This document shows, piece after piece, positions 11,756 through 25,797 of a stretch of 64,000 nucleotides of DNA. Both the position numbers and the translations under genes were made by a program. The stretch spans positions 284,429 through 348,428 of the forward strand of contig CANNZV010000256.1 in NCBI GenBank assembly GCA_947561585.1, given 5' to 3'. The notes beneath the pieces were generated by a model. The model did no database searches. It had not been told where the DNA came from and saw nothing but the letters and a program-made list of their open reading frames with translations. Position 1 is the first letter of the stretch; the number at the start of each line of letters is the position of its first letter. Origin of the DNA: Caprella mutica (lineage: Eukaryota; Arthropoda; Malacostraca; Amphipoda; Caprellidae).

Positions 11756-14600
11756 ATGGAGTACCTAATGCTTCTGATTGCAATCACTCTCTTAACATTG
11801 AGTTTGTTGGACATCAGCTCGGGATGGATTTGCAGTGGCCTTCTAAAGGGTGAATGTGACTCCACTGTGGGAGAGGAGAGATGCTTCAACCTCTACGAAC
11901 ATACTTATGTGAAGCCAGCAACAACAATCACATTCTACGTGCAACGAAGATGGAATTGTTTTGCCCTGTGCTCCAATAAGAAATGTGACTGCTCTCTCTA
12001 CTTACCAGGTTATAAGCTATATTATTTCTGAATTCGGGACATTAATGGATATAAACCTTCGTTAACTTCTTATTTGTAACATATAAGTGATCTAATTCAT
12101 TCAGTTGTTTATACATATTTCTTCTTGCCGTTTTAATAATTATGAATATTAAAAATGTTTCTTCTCATCAAACTAATCGTAAGAAAGTGTAAACAAACAT
12201 TGCTATTTCAGACAAGAGATGCATTTTGATGTTCATGGAAGAGTCTTCCACTACCACCAACAACCAAGTTCTTCATCTCATGGGGACTAACGTAGCCAAA
12301 GAAAAACCAACGACTGCTAGCTCATTTAATGCACAGTGAGTTTAATTTTCATTTTAAAAAACTTGTCTCGAAACTACTAAAGAAGTTCATTGCTTGAAAA
12401 TCGGGTAATATAGAATCAAGACTTGATATCACTTCTGTTACGAACTGAGTTACATTTACAAAAATTCAGGATTGCCTTTTTAATGGAAATTTAATGTCTT
12501 AATTCAAACCAAAAAAAAATTAAAATTATATAATTGTGAGAATATCTTATAAATTGATTTAACATTCACTTAATGTATGTAATAATTTAGAATTATGTAA
12601 AATGATTTAACATTCACTAAATTTATTAAATAATTTATAATTATTTGAATTGATTTAATATTTACTTAATTTACTTTATAATTTAAAATTATATACATGT
12701 GAGAATATATAATTAGCTAGTAATCACAAATCTGTACTCACAAATAATTGCTCGAAATACAATTGCTCGAAAAAAAATTGCTCGAACGAACAATTGCTCG
12801 AATGATTAATTGTTCGAAAAAATAATTGCTCGAAAATTAATTGCTCGAAAGTTGTAGAAGAGGAAGGGACAACAAGATTGGGAGATTAGGTAGAGTAGGA
12901 AAAATATAAAATAAGCAAGTGGCACGATTAACAGAGGTCGTACTAACTTTAATTAATAAGATTTAACATTAACCAAAGGCCATATCGCTGATGTCAAAAG
13001 GAAATTAAGTACAAAAGGACTGGAAAAATCAATCAGATAGGAAAATAGCTTCACCTTTTAATTCTCACAATATGTCGAAAAATCTATAGTCCGCACAATC
13101 GTAAGGAGATATACAGTTATACTGTACTAAAAGATCACCAAAAAATACCCAAATATGTCAATGTATATACACTGCACCCACAAATATTCAAGAACTATCA
13201 ACTCAACCCATTAATTTAATAGTATACGTGAATATACTGAAACTTTACTTTCAGGATGAAAAATTACTTTGACATAACTTTGACTAATTTCACCAATTGA
13301 AGTGCCTCATAGGTATAGGCTAGTTGAAAATATCTATATAATTATTCGAGTTTTATGATAAAAACAACATAAATAGTAGCACATGTTACAAACGATAGAA
13401 CACAAAAGTCATCTAGGAAAAAAAAAACAGAAATAATAATATTTAAAATCAGTTATGCAATAGTTAATAGCAAATAGATATGAGCAATTTGACACAGTTA
13501 TTATCAATTACTAAAAAGAAACAATTAAGGGTGGTTAAGTAGAACTCTACTTCATGAATAACTGATTTTTATAAATTTGAAAACTGTGCAATTTTATAAT
13601 CCGAGCATTATTGTTCATTCGAGCCATTGTTCATACGAGCAATTTGATCATTCGAGCAATTGTTCATTCTATCAATTTGATAGAATGATATTGCAAGATT
13701 TGAGTATATGTTCCCAACTATGTCCTGCCAGCCAATGGGCTGGTAGGACATTCAATTAGAGTAGTAGATTAAGTAGAAATTACTCTCAAGCTATACATTG
13801 ATTTTCATTAAGGAGCAACTACTGGCCACTGCTGTGTTCTCAAATCTCATTCCGGAATTATGATTTTACTAATGGTAAAAATCTCTTACCACTGGATAAG
13901 GATTGCCACTGAATATTTAAGGAAAAAATAATGGAAAGCATAACATTTCTCAGACTGTTCCTGCAACAAAGATCTGTGAAACAATGCATGACCTTTTCTA
14001 ATCCATACCAATATAATGAGCAGGAGATCTAATTTTCTTCTTTTTGCAAGTACTTCTTGACTGGAAGTAAAATTATTCTTTCCTTGTTTCAGTGCGGAAA
14101 CAGAAAACACAGTTAACGGAAAAGTTACTGGAGGAATTTTCCATTCTACAGGAACTGACTCCAATCCATGGCTACAGATTGACCTCAAACAGAACTTCAA
14201 GATCCGGGGAATCAGAGTTATCACCAGACAAGATTACTATGCAACTAATAGATTTTTGAATACAGAGGTAATGCAAGATGTGGATTAATTCACAAATGAG
14301 TCCTATCTGATAATAAAATATTTCGTTAGTAACAATAGTGGAAATGCAAGTTCTAAGATTTTAACAATTACTTAAACCGTCTCTCAGATTTATGTGGGCA
14401 ACTCGGAAATGGTAAATGATGATTTCTCCTCTCATATCTTGGTGGGTTACATTCCGACTGCAGCTCCTACATCGACACCAGGATATTGGTACAACGTGAG
14501 ACTTCAACCAGACGATTCCTACCGCTATGTGGTCCTCAGAAGACTATCTCTTGTAGGACCTCCTTATCTAGAAGTGGATGAAGTTGAAATTCTGGTCTGA
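11756..14600 (+). CDS. Secreted PAN-like / F5/8 type C domain protein, gene A2
   Basis: Exons 11756-12008, 12212-12335, 14093-14267 and 14388-14600 (254 aa), with phases 1/2/0 as in A1. Signal peptide 1-23. Cysteines fall at 26, 34, 43, 68, 72, 77, 79 and 88. The F5/8 C-like domain occupies about 112-254, with VNGK at 133-136, WLQIDL at 152-157, H143, R171, D173 and R179. The H-x27-RxD-x5-R spacing is close to, but not identical with, the fucose-binding motif of F-type lectins (H-x26-RxD-x4-R/K), so sugar binding is possible but unproven. Exon 4 differs from A1 at a single residue. Intron 2 (1.76 kb) holds an attgctcg foldback element. The 5' leader appears short. Confidence 0.88.
12744..13690. 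mobile_element. Foldback-like element, 'attgctcgaa' family, in intron 2 of A2
   Basis: The left array of aattgctcgaaa-type repeats runs 12744-12850. The inverse array (cattcgagcaattg-type) runs about 13604-13670. The interior shares sequence with the elements at 21169 and 62143, for example ttcgagttttatgataaaaa and ctctacttcatgaataactga. Compared with the copy in A3, the left end is truncated: about 370 bp including GGTATCCGG are missing here. Confidence 0.7.
13721..13750. other. 13-bp hairpin in intron 2 of A2
   Basis: tgtcctgccagcc pairs with ggctggtaggaca around a 4-nt loop, with one non-Watson-Crick position. The same hairpin is present in A3 near 22244-22273 because of the duplication. 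It is too short for a typical miRNA precursor; function unknown. Confidence 0.5.
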
Positions 14601-17522
14601 ATTTTCCAACAACCAATATCCAATATAGGGAATAATGGTTAAATTATAGGTAAATCTTTTTATTTTATACCCTCATATCTCATCAAATTAAAGATTTTAT
14701 TCACTGAATTTTAAAAACTGTTAACAATCAAACAGACAAGAGTTAGTCCTAATTTATTAAACTTAGCAAAATAGTAATGAAATGGATTAATCTGATGAAT
14801 TATATTCATATTTGATGAGTATTGCAAGATCAATAATTATCCAGTTGGTAAAGCTACTATTGCATTAAAAAAAATATTATTGCGTTGCAAGTATTTATAT
14901 CATGCCTATTTAATCACATTCTGATTCTAGCTTTTAATTATAGAGTCTATTAATTAAGAGTGCAACCACTTAATATTTAAATAATATTTACTTCAAAGTA
15001 ATTTGTATCGTTAACTTTAAGCAAAAAATTAACAACTTTTCCAATTCTTACAAACATCTTTCTGTTTTATTATAACAAACAGTAAAATTAATAGTTTTAT
15101 TTTTCACATTATGTACGCTTATTTCACTATTGACACGTATCAATATACAAACAATTGCTGAATTAGTCAGATACTATAAGTTTTAGGTATAACAAGTTCG
15201 TACTGAAAAAATATGTGATGAGCTTGGAGACGCTGAAATATTTGTTCTCAACTATTTTAAACATAGCAGGGATTAAACATACCAGGGATTAAGAAAATAG
15301 ACGAGAAATCCGATTAGAAGAATTGTTACTCTATATGTTAAACAAAACTTTGAAATAGTTCTATACCCTGCTAATACTTTATGAAATGGTTGTTCATCTA
15401 ATTAATTCAATTCAAATCATGATGAGGAATAATCCAAAGAAAGCACTACTTCGGAAGTCGATGAGGAGATGACAATTGGAAATGAAACCATGACCATTAA
15501 CTATAGAAAGAAATGAACTCAAACTATAATAAACGACAAATATGAAATATTGAAACTCATTGAGCACTAATTTATAAAGAATCCTGTATATAAATATGCT
15601 CTGTTTGAGAAAACATTGTATGTTTGTTCAATCCATTCCGAACTGGTAGTTTCAATTAGGTTTTGAGCATCAAATGAGGAATTACCTTAGTAATTGATTT
15701 CAAAATTGTTAATCAATTTAAATAGGAATGAATCCGAATAAAAAGTATATAGCCGGTTATTTCTTTTCTATTGAACAAATATAAAAAAATACACAGTTCA
15801 GTAAATAGGTGCATTTAATTAAGAGAATAATCAAAATGGGGGTAACCCCAATATACGGTGCTTCCCTATGAAGTATGGAATTAAGTCTAGGTCTGATCTC
15901 ATGTAGTTACAGAGAAGTCTTCCCTTTTATAGTTCTACAACGAATGTACGCCTAACCCAAAAGTAGAATAATCACATTAGATAGCTATAAGGTCTATCTA
16001 TATATTGAATAAATAAATTTATGGATATACAAAATATCCATTTGCCTAGAATTTTGATAGTATTCACCGGACTTTCTGAGAATTAGCTATTTAAGTAAAA
16101 AAAGAGGATGTGATCAATTTAATTTTATTCCCTTGAGAATTGATTTGCCTTAATATGTTAATGTACAATTTGAAGATTTATGATAATTCTAATAAGTATT
16201 TATAAAAGTATGTTTTAAGTGAAAGTATTGGTAATTACAAAATCAAATTATTTATCAGAAATTCATTCTGGCAATGGTCTTTTTCATTTTTTATTGTTTT
16301 AATTCATAGAAAATGAGATGAATAAGGTGTTACAATAATTATATACATAATAACTTCAAATCATGTCTCACAATTATTACAGTTCTCATAAAAGAAGCAA
16401 CTTACAACTATCTATGTAGGTACAATAGATATTCCATTGGCCCCTTCACATACACGTTATATTCAATAAATTATATTATACTTATTCAATATTAATAATA
16501 AACAAACTACTAAGAAATGTACGAACTATAAAATAAATGTATATTTTAATACGGTAAATATTCTATTAAATGTGAATATTCTATTCCAAATTATCTGCAG
16601 TTTTGAGGTTCTCGTTTAAATATTAATATTCATCTTTTAATTCACTTCAAAGTGTGAATTGATTACTGTTTCTAATGTGTACATAAATGTATACGAAAAA
16701 TAATTCCTGACAGACAACAATGATAGATTCATTTCATCTTCAGTCATTGTTTACTGTGAAAAACTAAACTTTTATATTCGTGGCGACTTCTTCCTCGTGT
16801 GTATTGATTTTATATTATCATAATGTCTGAAAACCATTTAGTTGCCAATTCGAACTGATTATTTAAAAATATTAGCATTTGGTTTATGAAAGAATAGATA
16901 CGAATTTATTAATTCTACCTTCCAAGTTTCAGCTCCAGAAAGGGCCGAAATGTTTGAAAATCTCCATCAGATAGAACTCGGTTGATTTGGTTTACGAAAC
17001 TCAAAAGGATTTGTGAATTATTTTAGTTTTAATTTATAATAGTATAGATAAGGATTAAATTCAAATAAACGACTCGAATAAATATTTCTGTATGTTCAAG
17101 CTACTATTACTGCTAGAAGATTGAAATAGGTTTATTTTTTCCAAGTTTTATTTCACAATAAATTCAGCATTGCATTACCACCATTAGCCTCAACAAATTT
17201 ATTCAAGACTACCAACGTTTTTTTTTATTACATTCTGTATAGAGTATTAGCATAAGAACTGAAAAAAAGTAGCCGGTTCAAATGGGCTATTACCTATTAT
17301 AGCTATTGGAGACTAAAATATGTTTCATTTGAAAAAGGAGAATCTCAAATTTAATTTGATATCATTCAGACGTATAAAAATGACATACAGACACATCTAT
17401 AGATATGGTATCATTAGCGGTTTTTTAACCCAAGAGTAGCACAATAATTAACAGTGGAATAAATAAAACTTATCCTTGTGGAGATGTTTAAATATGGATT
17501 CGTGATGACTACAATTTATCGG

Positions 17523-18491
17523 GGTGCTAGGAAAATTCGTCCACGGAAAATTCGTCCACGGAAAATTCATCCACGGAAAATTCGTTCACGGAAAATTCAT
17601 CCACGGAAAATTCGTCCGCGGAAAATTCGTCCACGGAAAATTCGTCTACTGAAAATTCGTCCGTTTTCTTAAATTTGGAATAGAAAGAAAGACATTATTG
17701 AGTGTTAACAATATTCATATATAAGAGATAATTGCAGTCGCATAAAATCTGGTTGGATGAAAATAACACATATTCAGAAGTTATAACTGTTGATTAAAAA
17801 TGTATTCTATGTAGCTAATGTATTTTGTTATCTATAATTTAAAAGGAAAAAAATAACAAATATTTAAATTGAACAGCTGGACATTTTCACCAATACAATA
17901 TTTGTCAAATATAATTCTGCTTAATTTGGAGTGCATTGCAATACTAGCTTTATATTTGTTCGACTATATCTCAATATTTTGGCATTATACGCTCTGTAAC
18001 ATCTCTCTTTGTTTCAATTCTTTAAGTTAGGGTTAACTCTTCTACCAAATATTAGGATGCTATTTCTTGAACATTCCAAAATTCAATTGGATATAACGGG
18101 CTTTCGCTGTGATTTCGTCTTCCCTGTTTCATTCCAATTAACGTAGCTTCAAATTAGTAACAAAACTCAATTGACATCCTCGCATAAATTTTCATCAACG
18201 CCAACAACATCTTCAGGTGTTAATAACGCTAAGGCACCAAAATTTTTATCTTAAATTAAATTAATAAAATTATTATATATCTACCAATCTTAATGTTTCA
18301 TTAAACAATCAGGAATTGTGCATTACAACAAACTTTATACTGGATACAACAAAGTACATTCACTATGTATACTATCTCCTAGATACATTAAACTACTTCA
18401 TATCAAAACATTTATAATAACATTTTGTTCCATTTAAATAAATTATTTTGCGTTTAATGGACAAATTTCCGTGGACGAATTTTCCGGTCAC
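17523..18491. mobile_element. Foldback-like element, 'ggaaaattcgtccac' family, copy 2
   Basis: Duplicate of the element at 9426, carried along by the segmental duplication. The array units are slightly more homogeneous than in copy 1. The same GGTGCTAGG left end, the inverse right end and flanks atttatcgg / atttattgg are retained. Confidence 0.75.
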
Positions 18492-19855
18492 GATTTATTG
18501 GTATTAGGCAAGATATGAAACACTATTATTTGAAATAATATTTGAATGAAATCACGTTACGTGATATGTTCACGGTACAGTTCATAACTTTTAAATAAAA
18601 AAATTTCATGCCATGAAAAAACAGCAAGGACAGAAACATCATTAACATGGTTAGATAAATTTGATTATCTATGATTAATCGAAATCAATAAGAGATTTAT
18701 GTGCTCAAACATAAATAAAGAAAACTATTATTCATTCAATCTTTACATGTCAGGTAACACATTTATTTGACACCATTTAAAATCAATAACATCAGGAATC
18801 CATGCTAATTCTGTATAGCTACAGAATACGAAAAACAAATGGTTGTTCGTCTTGATAAGTGTATTGAGTCTGTTGGTGGTCATGTAACGCTAAATTTATA
18901 ATGAAATTAAACTTGGAATTCTTATCTTTAAAATGAAACCTATTTCAATATTGTAGCAATAATAGTTCACCAATTACAACCCATATGTAAATAGGTTTTA
19001 TTTTCATGATTTGATCATTCAAATAATGTAATATATTCGTAATGATTATATATTAATCTAGATACCAACATATGTTAAATTTTCTCGACCAAGTCTCACA
19101 GTACCTATAAGGTACATTACAGTGCAATATCTGCTCTGTAGTACCCACTATATCATTAATATAATAACGAGATTCCCAAACTGCAGAATATTTTGCATCG
19201 ATCAAACAATGCAAATAATCAGTAAGTGATTTATATTAAGTAGATAATGTTAGGTTTCTAAGTATTTATTAGTAGAGAGACACGTGAAAAAACTATAAAT
19301 GTTAAATTCCCACTAATAATTCAATTCTACTAAACAAATTTTATCTACAGATCTATAATAATGAAAGTAAACGAATAAAATTTGTAAAACATTAGCCTAT
19401 TTTATTATATTGTTTTATTCATGAATGAGCATAATTGTCAAACATATCACAATGATGGAAATTGATCATACCTAACGTTCTGTGTCATAAATTGAGTCAT
19501 GTTTCTATATCCGGGAGTAAATTGGCTATGGTTTTCGGAATGCATTCTAAAACAGTAATTAATGATACCACTATGATATGATGTTGATTGTATTTTAGTT
19601 GTATAGAACATAAATACCAGTGTACTAAGTAGGTTCAGTTGCATGTAGATGTTGTAGTCTTGATATCGTCTACAAATATACATTGTAATAATAACTGATT
19701 TAATATTTGGTTTAGTATTTCACCGCATTAATAAATAATATGAGGGTGGCTTTTTATGGTCAAAACAATCAATACCAAATATCTTCCAGACTTAATCTTC
19801 CATAAAAAACTTCGTTTACAGAACCAATTTAAATTCACTTTATTCATTCGTTTAA

Positions 19856-22800
19856 ATGGAATACCTAATGCTTCTGATTGCAATCACTCTCTTAACATTG
19901 AGTTTGTTGGACATCAGCTCGGGATGGATTTGCAGTGGTCTTCTAAAGGGTGAATGTGACTCCACTGTGGGAGAGGAGAGATGCTTCAACCTCTACGAAG
20001 ATACTTATGTGAAGCCAGCAACAACAATCACATTCTACGTACAACGAAGATGGAGTTGTTTTGCCCTGTGCTCCAATAAGAAATGTGACTGCTCTCTCTA
20101 CTTACCAGGTTATAAGCTATATTATTTATGAAATCGGGACATTAATGGATATAAACCTTCGTTAACTTCTTATTTGTAACATATAAGTGATTTAATTCAG
20201 TTGTTTATGCATATTTCTTTTTGCCATACAAATTTTTTCCTTTTCGATAACTCTTTCACTTTCATAATTTTCTTCTTCTCATCAAACTTTCAAATCATAT
20301 TTTAACTAATCGTAAGAAAGTGTAAACAAACATTGCTATTTCAGACAAGCGATGCATTTTGATGTTCATGGAAGAGTCTTCCACTACCACCAACAACCAA
20401 GTTCTTCATCTCATGGGGACTAACGTAGCCAAAGAAAAACCAACGACTGCTAGCTCATTTAGTGCACAGTGAGTTTAATTTTCATTTTAAAAAACTTGTC
20501 TCGAAACTACTAAGGAAGTTCATTGCTTGAAAATCGGGTAATATAGAATCAAGACTTGATATCACTTCTGTTATGAACTAGGTTTCATTTACAAAAATTC
20601 AGGATTGCCTTTTTAATGGAAATTTAATGTCTTAATTCAAACCAAAAAAAAATTAAAATTATATAATTGTGAGAATATCTTATAAATTGATTTAACATTC
20701 ACTTAATGTATGTAATAATTTAGAATTATGTAAAATGATTTAACATTCACTAAATTTATTAAATAATTTATAATTATTTGAATTGATTTAATATTCACTT
20801 AATTTACTTTATAATTTAAAATTATATACATGTGAGAATATATAATTAGCTAGTAATCACAAATCTTTACTCAGGGTTTGACGTTTGCTTCTGAACCAAA
20901 GGATATATTGCTGACGTAAATACATAGGAAATTGAAAACAAAGGATTCGAAGGAACTGTCCGTAAACAAACTCAGAAGCCGTTTTTTAATAACTTAAAGT
21001 GATCTTAGCATAACTAAATATTATTTTAGGAATGTCAAGAAATACGTAAATTGCCAATAAGTGACTGGCAGTTTTCCGTTTTTCGCATCGGTCGTTTTTC
21101 ACCTGGCAATTTCAGTCTGAAATGGGCAATGAAATACAAACGGCACCTGAGGCAGCTTTCTGATTATCGGTATCCGGTAAATTGCTCGAAAACAATTGCC
21201 CGAACGACAATTACTCGAAAACATTTGCTGGAAAAACAATTGCTCGAATGAATAATTGCTCGAAATACAATTGCTCGAAAAAAAATTGCTCGAACGAACA
21301 ATAATTGCTCGAATGATTAATTGTTCGAAAAAATAATTGCTCGAAAATTAATTGCTCGAAAGTTGTAGAAGAGGAAGGGACAACAAGATTGGGAGATTAG
21401 GTAGAGTAGGAAAAATATAAAATAAGCAAGTGGCACGATTAACAGAGGTCGTGCCAACTTTAATTAGTAAGATTTAACATTAACCAAAGGCCATATCGCT
21501 GATGTCAAAAGGAAATTAAGTACAAAAGGACTGGAAAAATCAATAAGATAGGAAAATATCTTCAACTTTTAATTCTCACAATATGTCGAAAAATCTATAG
21601 TCCGCACAATCGTAAAGTGATATACACCCTAAAAGATCACCAAAAAATACCCAAATATGTCAATTGATATACACTGCACCCACAAATATTCAAGAACTAT
21701 CAACTCAACCCATTAATTTAATAGTATACGTGAATATACTGAAACTTTACTTTCAGGATGAAAAATTACTTTAACATAACTTTGACTAATTTCACCAATT
21801 GAAGTGCCTCATAGGTATAGGCTAGTTGAAAATATCTATATAATTATTCGAGTTTTATGATAAAAACAACATAAATAGTAGCACTCCACCACATGATACC
21901 CATTCACATGTTACAAACGATAGAACACATAAAGCATCTAGGAAAAAAAAAACAGAAAGAATAATATTTAAAATCAGTTATGCAATAGTTAATAGTAAAT
22001 AGATATGAGCAATTTGACACAGTTATTATCAATTACTAAAAAGAAACAATTAAGGGTGGTTAAGTAGAACTCTACTTCATGAATTACTGACTTTTATGAA
22101 TTTGAAAATTGTGCAATTTTATAATCCGAGCATTATTGTTCATTCGAGCCATTGTTCATACGAGCAATTTGATCATTCGAGCAATTGTTCATTCTATCAA
22201 TTTGATAGAATGATATTGCAAGATTTGAGTATATGTTCCCAACTATGTCCTGCCAGCTAATGGGCTGGTAGGACATTCAATTAGAGCAGTAGATTAAGTA
22301 GAAATTACTCTCAAGCTATACATTGATTTTCATTAAGGAGCAACTACTGGCCACTGCTATGCTCTCAAATCTCATTCCGGAAAAAATGATTTTACTCATG
22401 GTAAAAATCTCTCACCACTGGATAAGGCTTGCCACTGAATATTTAATGAAAAAAAAATGGAAAGCATAGCATTATTCAGACTGTTCCTGCAATACAGATC
22501 TGTGAAACCTTTTCTAATCTTTACCAATATAATGAGCAGGAGATCTAATTTTCTTCTTTTTGTAAGTACTTATTGACTGGAAGTAAAATTATTCTTTCCT
22601 TGTTTCAGTGCGGAAACAGAAAACGCAGTAAACGGAAAAGTTACAGGAGGAATTTTCCATTCTACAGGAACTGACTCCAATCCATGGCTACAGATTGACC
22701 TCAAACAGAACTTCAAGATCCGGGGAATCAGAGTTATCACCAGACAAGATTACTATGCAACTAATAGATTTTTGAATACAGAGGTAATGCAAGATGTGGA

Positions 22801-23116
22801 TTAATTCACAAATGAGTCCTATCTGATAATAAAATATTTCGTTTGTAACAATAGTGGAAATGCAATTTCTAAGAATTTAACAATTACTTAAACCGTCTCT
22901 CAGATTTATGTGGGCAACTCGGAAATGGTAAATGATGATTTCTCCTCTCATATCTTAGTGGGTTACATTCCGACTGCAGCTCCTACATCGACACCAGGAT
23001 ATTGGTACAATGTGAGACTCGAACAAGACAACTCCTACCGCTATGTGGTCCTCCGGAGACTATCTACAGTGAAACCTTATTATCTAGAAGTGGATGAAGT
23101 TGAAATTCTGGTCTGA
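19856..23116 (+). CDS. Secreted PAN-like / F5/8 type C domain protein, gene A3
   Basis: Exons 19856-20108, 20345-20468, 22609-22783 and 22904-23116 (254 aa), phases 1/2/0. The signal peptide, eight cysteines and F5/8 C core match A2 except for a few substitutions (W-S-C for W-N-C before the fourth cysteine, and FSA for FNA at the exon 2 end). The last 35 or so residues differ more (VRLEQDNSYRY, then RRLSTVKPYY) because the duplication junction lies inside exon 4. Intron 2 (2.1 kb) contains a fuller attgctcg element. A candidate polyadenylation signal AATAAA lies about 160 bp after the stop, near 23275. Likely secreted surface or glycan binder, as for its paralogues. Confidence 0.87.
21169..22208. 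mobile_element. Foldback-like element, 'attgctcgaa' family, in intron 2 of A3
   Basis: Starts GGTATCCGG at 21169, then repeats of attgctcgaaa to about 21365. The inverse repeats lie at about 22120-22200. The interior is colinear with 12850-13600. Upstream of it (20866-21168) is about 300 bp missing from A2, with an unrecognised open frame (LPISDWQFSV...). Confidence 0.65.
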
Positions 23117-23755
23117 ATTAACTATTATTTCTTTATCAAATATCATAATAATTCTAAATTTAAAAAACTATTCTGAAATTCAGTTAACTCTTTCCATGAA
23201 GCTGAGAATATTTCTATTTCTCTTTATATTTGATGATTTTTCTTTCACAACTGAATAGCCAAGAGTCGTTTCTAATAAACTGAACCGAACAAAATGGTTA
23301 TGGAAGTGAATTATTTTGGTGAATAATATTCAAACTTGATGAGAAGCATAATTATTAACCATGGCTGTGTAAGTGAATTTACTATTCAATTATAGTGTTA
23401 TAATAGATTATCCTTAACACCCTATATCCAATTTCAAAAAGGTAAGGATATAAAAATAATAGGCCAAATAGGTACTATATTACCTACACCGAATATATCA
23501 ATTCTTTATCTAGTTAAGAGAAAATCACCACCCTATATAGTCTATACTAAAACACAGTGTTTATTTGTCTTTTTGTTTGTTAGCCCATTCGTTGGATGCA
23601 AGAAAACCGAGGTTTTTAGTCTTCTGAAATTTAAAAGGATATGAAAATCAGAGAATACAAATACATCGGCTATCAGAAAAAAAATGAGAGATAAAAAATA
23701 ATCGTATTTTATTAATTTTTCTGATCCAGAAAACTGTACTTAAAAAATACGGATA

Positions 23756-24126
23756 CAGGCAAGCCCCGCTTTTATTACCAAATCATGACTTGGGACTTGG
23801 TCATATTACCAAATGGTAATAAAACCGGGAAAATTTTGTAATTTTCCCCGGTGTCATTACCATTTGAACTTAAAGCGGAGGACACCCGCTTTAAGTTTCG
23901 CATTATTACTCCAATCTTTTCGTCTTTAATTAACAAAAATCAAAGAACGTTTGCATGGTAGGTACACTAATACTATATGTACCATATTTTGTATGGTTCC
24001 TTCAATGTAAATAAAATTGCTTAAAAAAAACTTTCCGGTACAACTGATGAAAGTTAGCTCGGTGTCAACTCCGCTTTAAGTTGTCCTGTTATAAAAGCGG
24101 GGTTTACTTAAAGCGCAGTCTGCCTG
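23756..24126. mobile_element. pogo/Tigger-like MITE (CAGGCARRCCCCGC ends)
   Basis: Preceded by TA, the left end is CAGGCAAGCCCCGCTTTTA. The right end is agcgcagtctgcctg at 24112-24126. Tigger/pogo elements characteristically begin CAGGCA...CTCG and duplicate TA, hence the tentative class. A palindromic motif (accgggaaaattttgtaattttccccggt) at about 23825-23855 recurs at 24137-24167, followed in both places by gtcattaccatttg. No transposase frame is present. Confidence 0.5.
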
Positions 24127-24374
24127 GTAAAATGTAATATAACCGGGGAAATATTGTTACTTTTCCCGGTGTCATTACCATTTGGTTATAACTTTATCAT
24201 TTATTCTCCTTAGTTTGAGCATTCTATTTTCTAAGAGTTGTAATGAAAGAAAATGATTTTGCGATTTCTAATAAGTCTTCTAAATAGTGCCTAAGTGTTT
24301 GTTGCTAGAATTAGTTGATGCTCTGTGATGAAAGTTTAGTGTAGTGTTTTTTCATTCAACCATAGCTTGAAGGT

Positions 24375-24720
24375 CCTATCCACTCATTTCTTTATTACTT
24401 TATTCATTAGAGCTAAGGTTACTGATTACAAAACTGCAAACAATTTCAAATTTTGTTCTATATTTTTTATTATAATATGTAATTTAAGATTTTTTAGCCT
24501 TTTTCTTTCACCCTCGGAATTTCAATCAAAGAAAAAGGATCCATTGCATCTTGAAAAATTCAAACTGTAATAAAGCTTTTAGACATATTATAAATCACTA
24601 CATATACCGGTATCTAAATACCATTACCCTAACAGAAACATTAGGCAACTAAAAGTGAACCTATAAACGTAAATACCATTAAATTTACGATAATACGTGA
24701 TAAGTTGGAATGCAGCCTTG
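24375..24720 (+). repeat. Dispersed repeat related to 42785-43150
   Basis: Shares colinear blocks with 42785-43150 (tattcattag...aaagtt/aaggtt, actgcaaac, tataatatgt, ccctcggaatttc). An open frame across it is not conserved in the other copy, so I do not treat it as a gene. Neighbouring sequence (24230-24370 and 24895-24930) matches 32640-32850 and 44640-44850, so one larger old element may be involved. Confidence 0.5.
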
Positions 24721-25686
24721 TTCTTCTATTGAATCTTAGGAAGAGTGGACGCTTAATGTAAATATTTCTTATATAATTTATTATGAACAGAATAACTGAC
24801 CGATTTCTATTCTGTTAACTTTTATATGTTATATAACTTTAGCTCGAAAAATTTAAAGTTATTCCAGATTTTTTTAATTTTGAGTGAAGAGGATCTTTAA
24901 CTCTCACTTAGTATATACGAGTAATACTAAAAAACAGTAATTATTATATTTTCTGTTAAATATTTCTTGGTAGATTGGTAAGTTCCAAATTAAAGGTTGT
25001 TTTTACATTTCTAGACACGAAAAAAGTTAAATATTATAAATATCTTGTAATCTAATTTGAAATATTTAAAATAACCAATCTTGACAACAAATAACAGACT
25101 ATTTAAAAAAATCCCGAAAACAAAAAATATCGAATATTTAAAAAATATCGGAATACAGGTAAAGCTCTTAGAAAGCCCAGTACATGTACCGGAAAAACGT
25201 TCGTTGTAACGATCAGCAAATAACGATACATTATTTTAAGTTAGTTAGGGACTTTAACTTTGTCAGTTTTATTTAACGGTATTTTAAAGAAACTCTAATG
25301 AGGTTAATTAAACAATCTCAGGAACATTTCTGGTCCGTTATCTTTACTTTATTTATTTATTACGACCAAGACAATATACCGCACGAACATCATTAATAGG
25401 TTGAATAGGATTACTAACATTAAAAATTTAACCATGATGCGCACAAGAATATATTGATATGATATTTTGAGTTTTATTCTTTTTTAAATGTATTTTATTT
25501 TCAATAAAACTATAAAATTTCATTCATATGTTAATTCTTCGCTCTACTGTTTCCTTTTTTTCCACTTTCTAATTTACTTTAATGATTAGGGGTATTTTTT
25601 AAGTTCGTTTTCGTATTCAGTTTCCAAAATTGTAGATTTCAAAATACTGTAGTTGTAAAAAATGTAAATGAATAGTGATGTTTCAA

Positions 25687-25797
25687 ATAAGCGATGTATT
25701 TTGATGTTCGTGGAAGATCTTCGCTGTACCACCACCAATCATTATCTTCATCTCATGGGGAGTAACGTAGATAAAGAGAAACCAGTGGTGGCTATTT
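25687..25797 (+). pseudogene. Orphan exon 2 fragment of the PAN-F5/8C family
   Basis: Reads KRCILMFVED, then TTTNHYLHLM, then SNVDKEKP, closely matching exon 2 of gene A4. The splice acceptor is lost (tttcaaat where the genes have tttcagac). No exon 1, 3 or 4 was found nearby. A relic of a further gene copy or a partial duplication. Confidence 0.8.

Larger units (their letters stand above)
6062..14387. repeat. Tandem segmental duplication, unit 1 (about 8.3 kb)
   Basis: Most of this tract recurs almost unchanged about 8.1-8.5 kb downstream, for example 9381 to 17478, 11347 to 19447 and 11756 to 19856. The unit begins in exon 4 of A1 and contains the intergenic DNA, exons 1-3 of A2 and its introns. 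Point differences and small indels are few. The whole arrangement is what unequal crossing-over between two paralogous last exons would give. Confidence 0.85.
14388..23016. repeat. Tandem segmental duplication, unit 2 (about 8.6 kb)
   Basis: Second copy of the tract beginning at 6062. It holds exon 4 of A2, the intergenic DNA, A3 exons 1-3 and the start of A3 exon 4. Similarity stops inside A3 exon 4 just after the YWYNVRL codons, where the sequence switches to a different 3' end (LEQDNSYRY instead of LQPDDSYRY). That places the recombination junction inside the exon. Confidence 0.8.
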
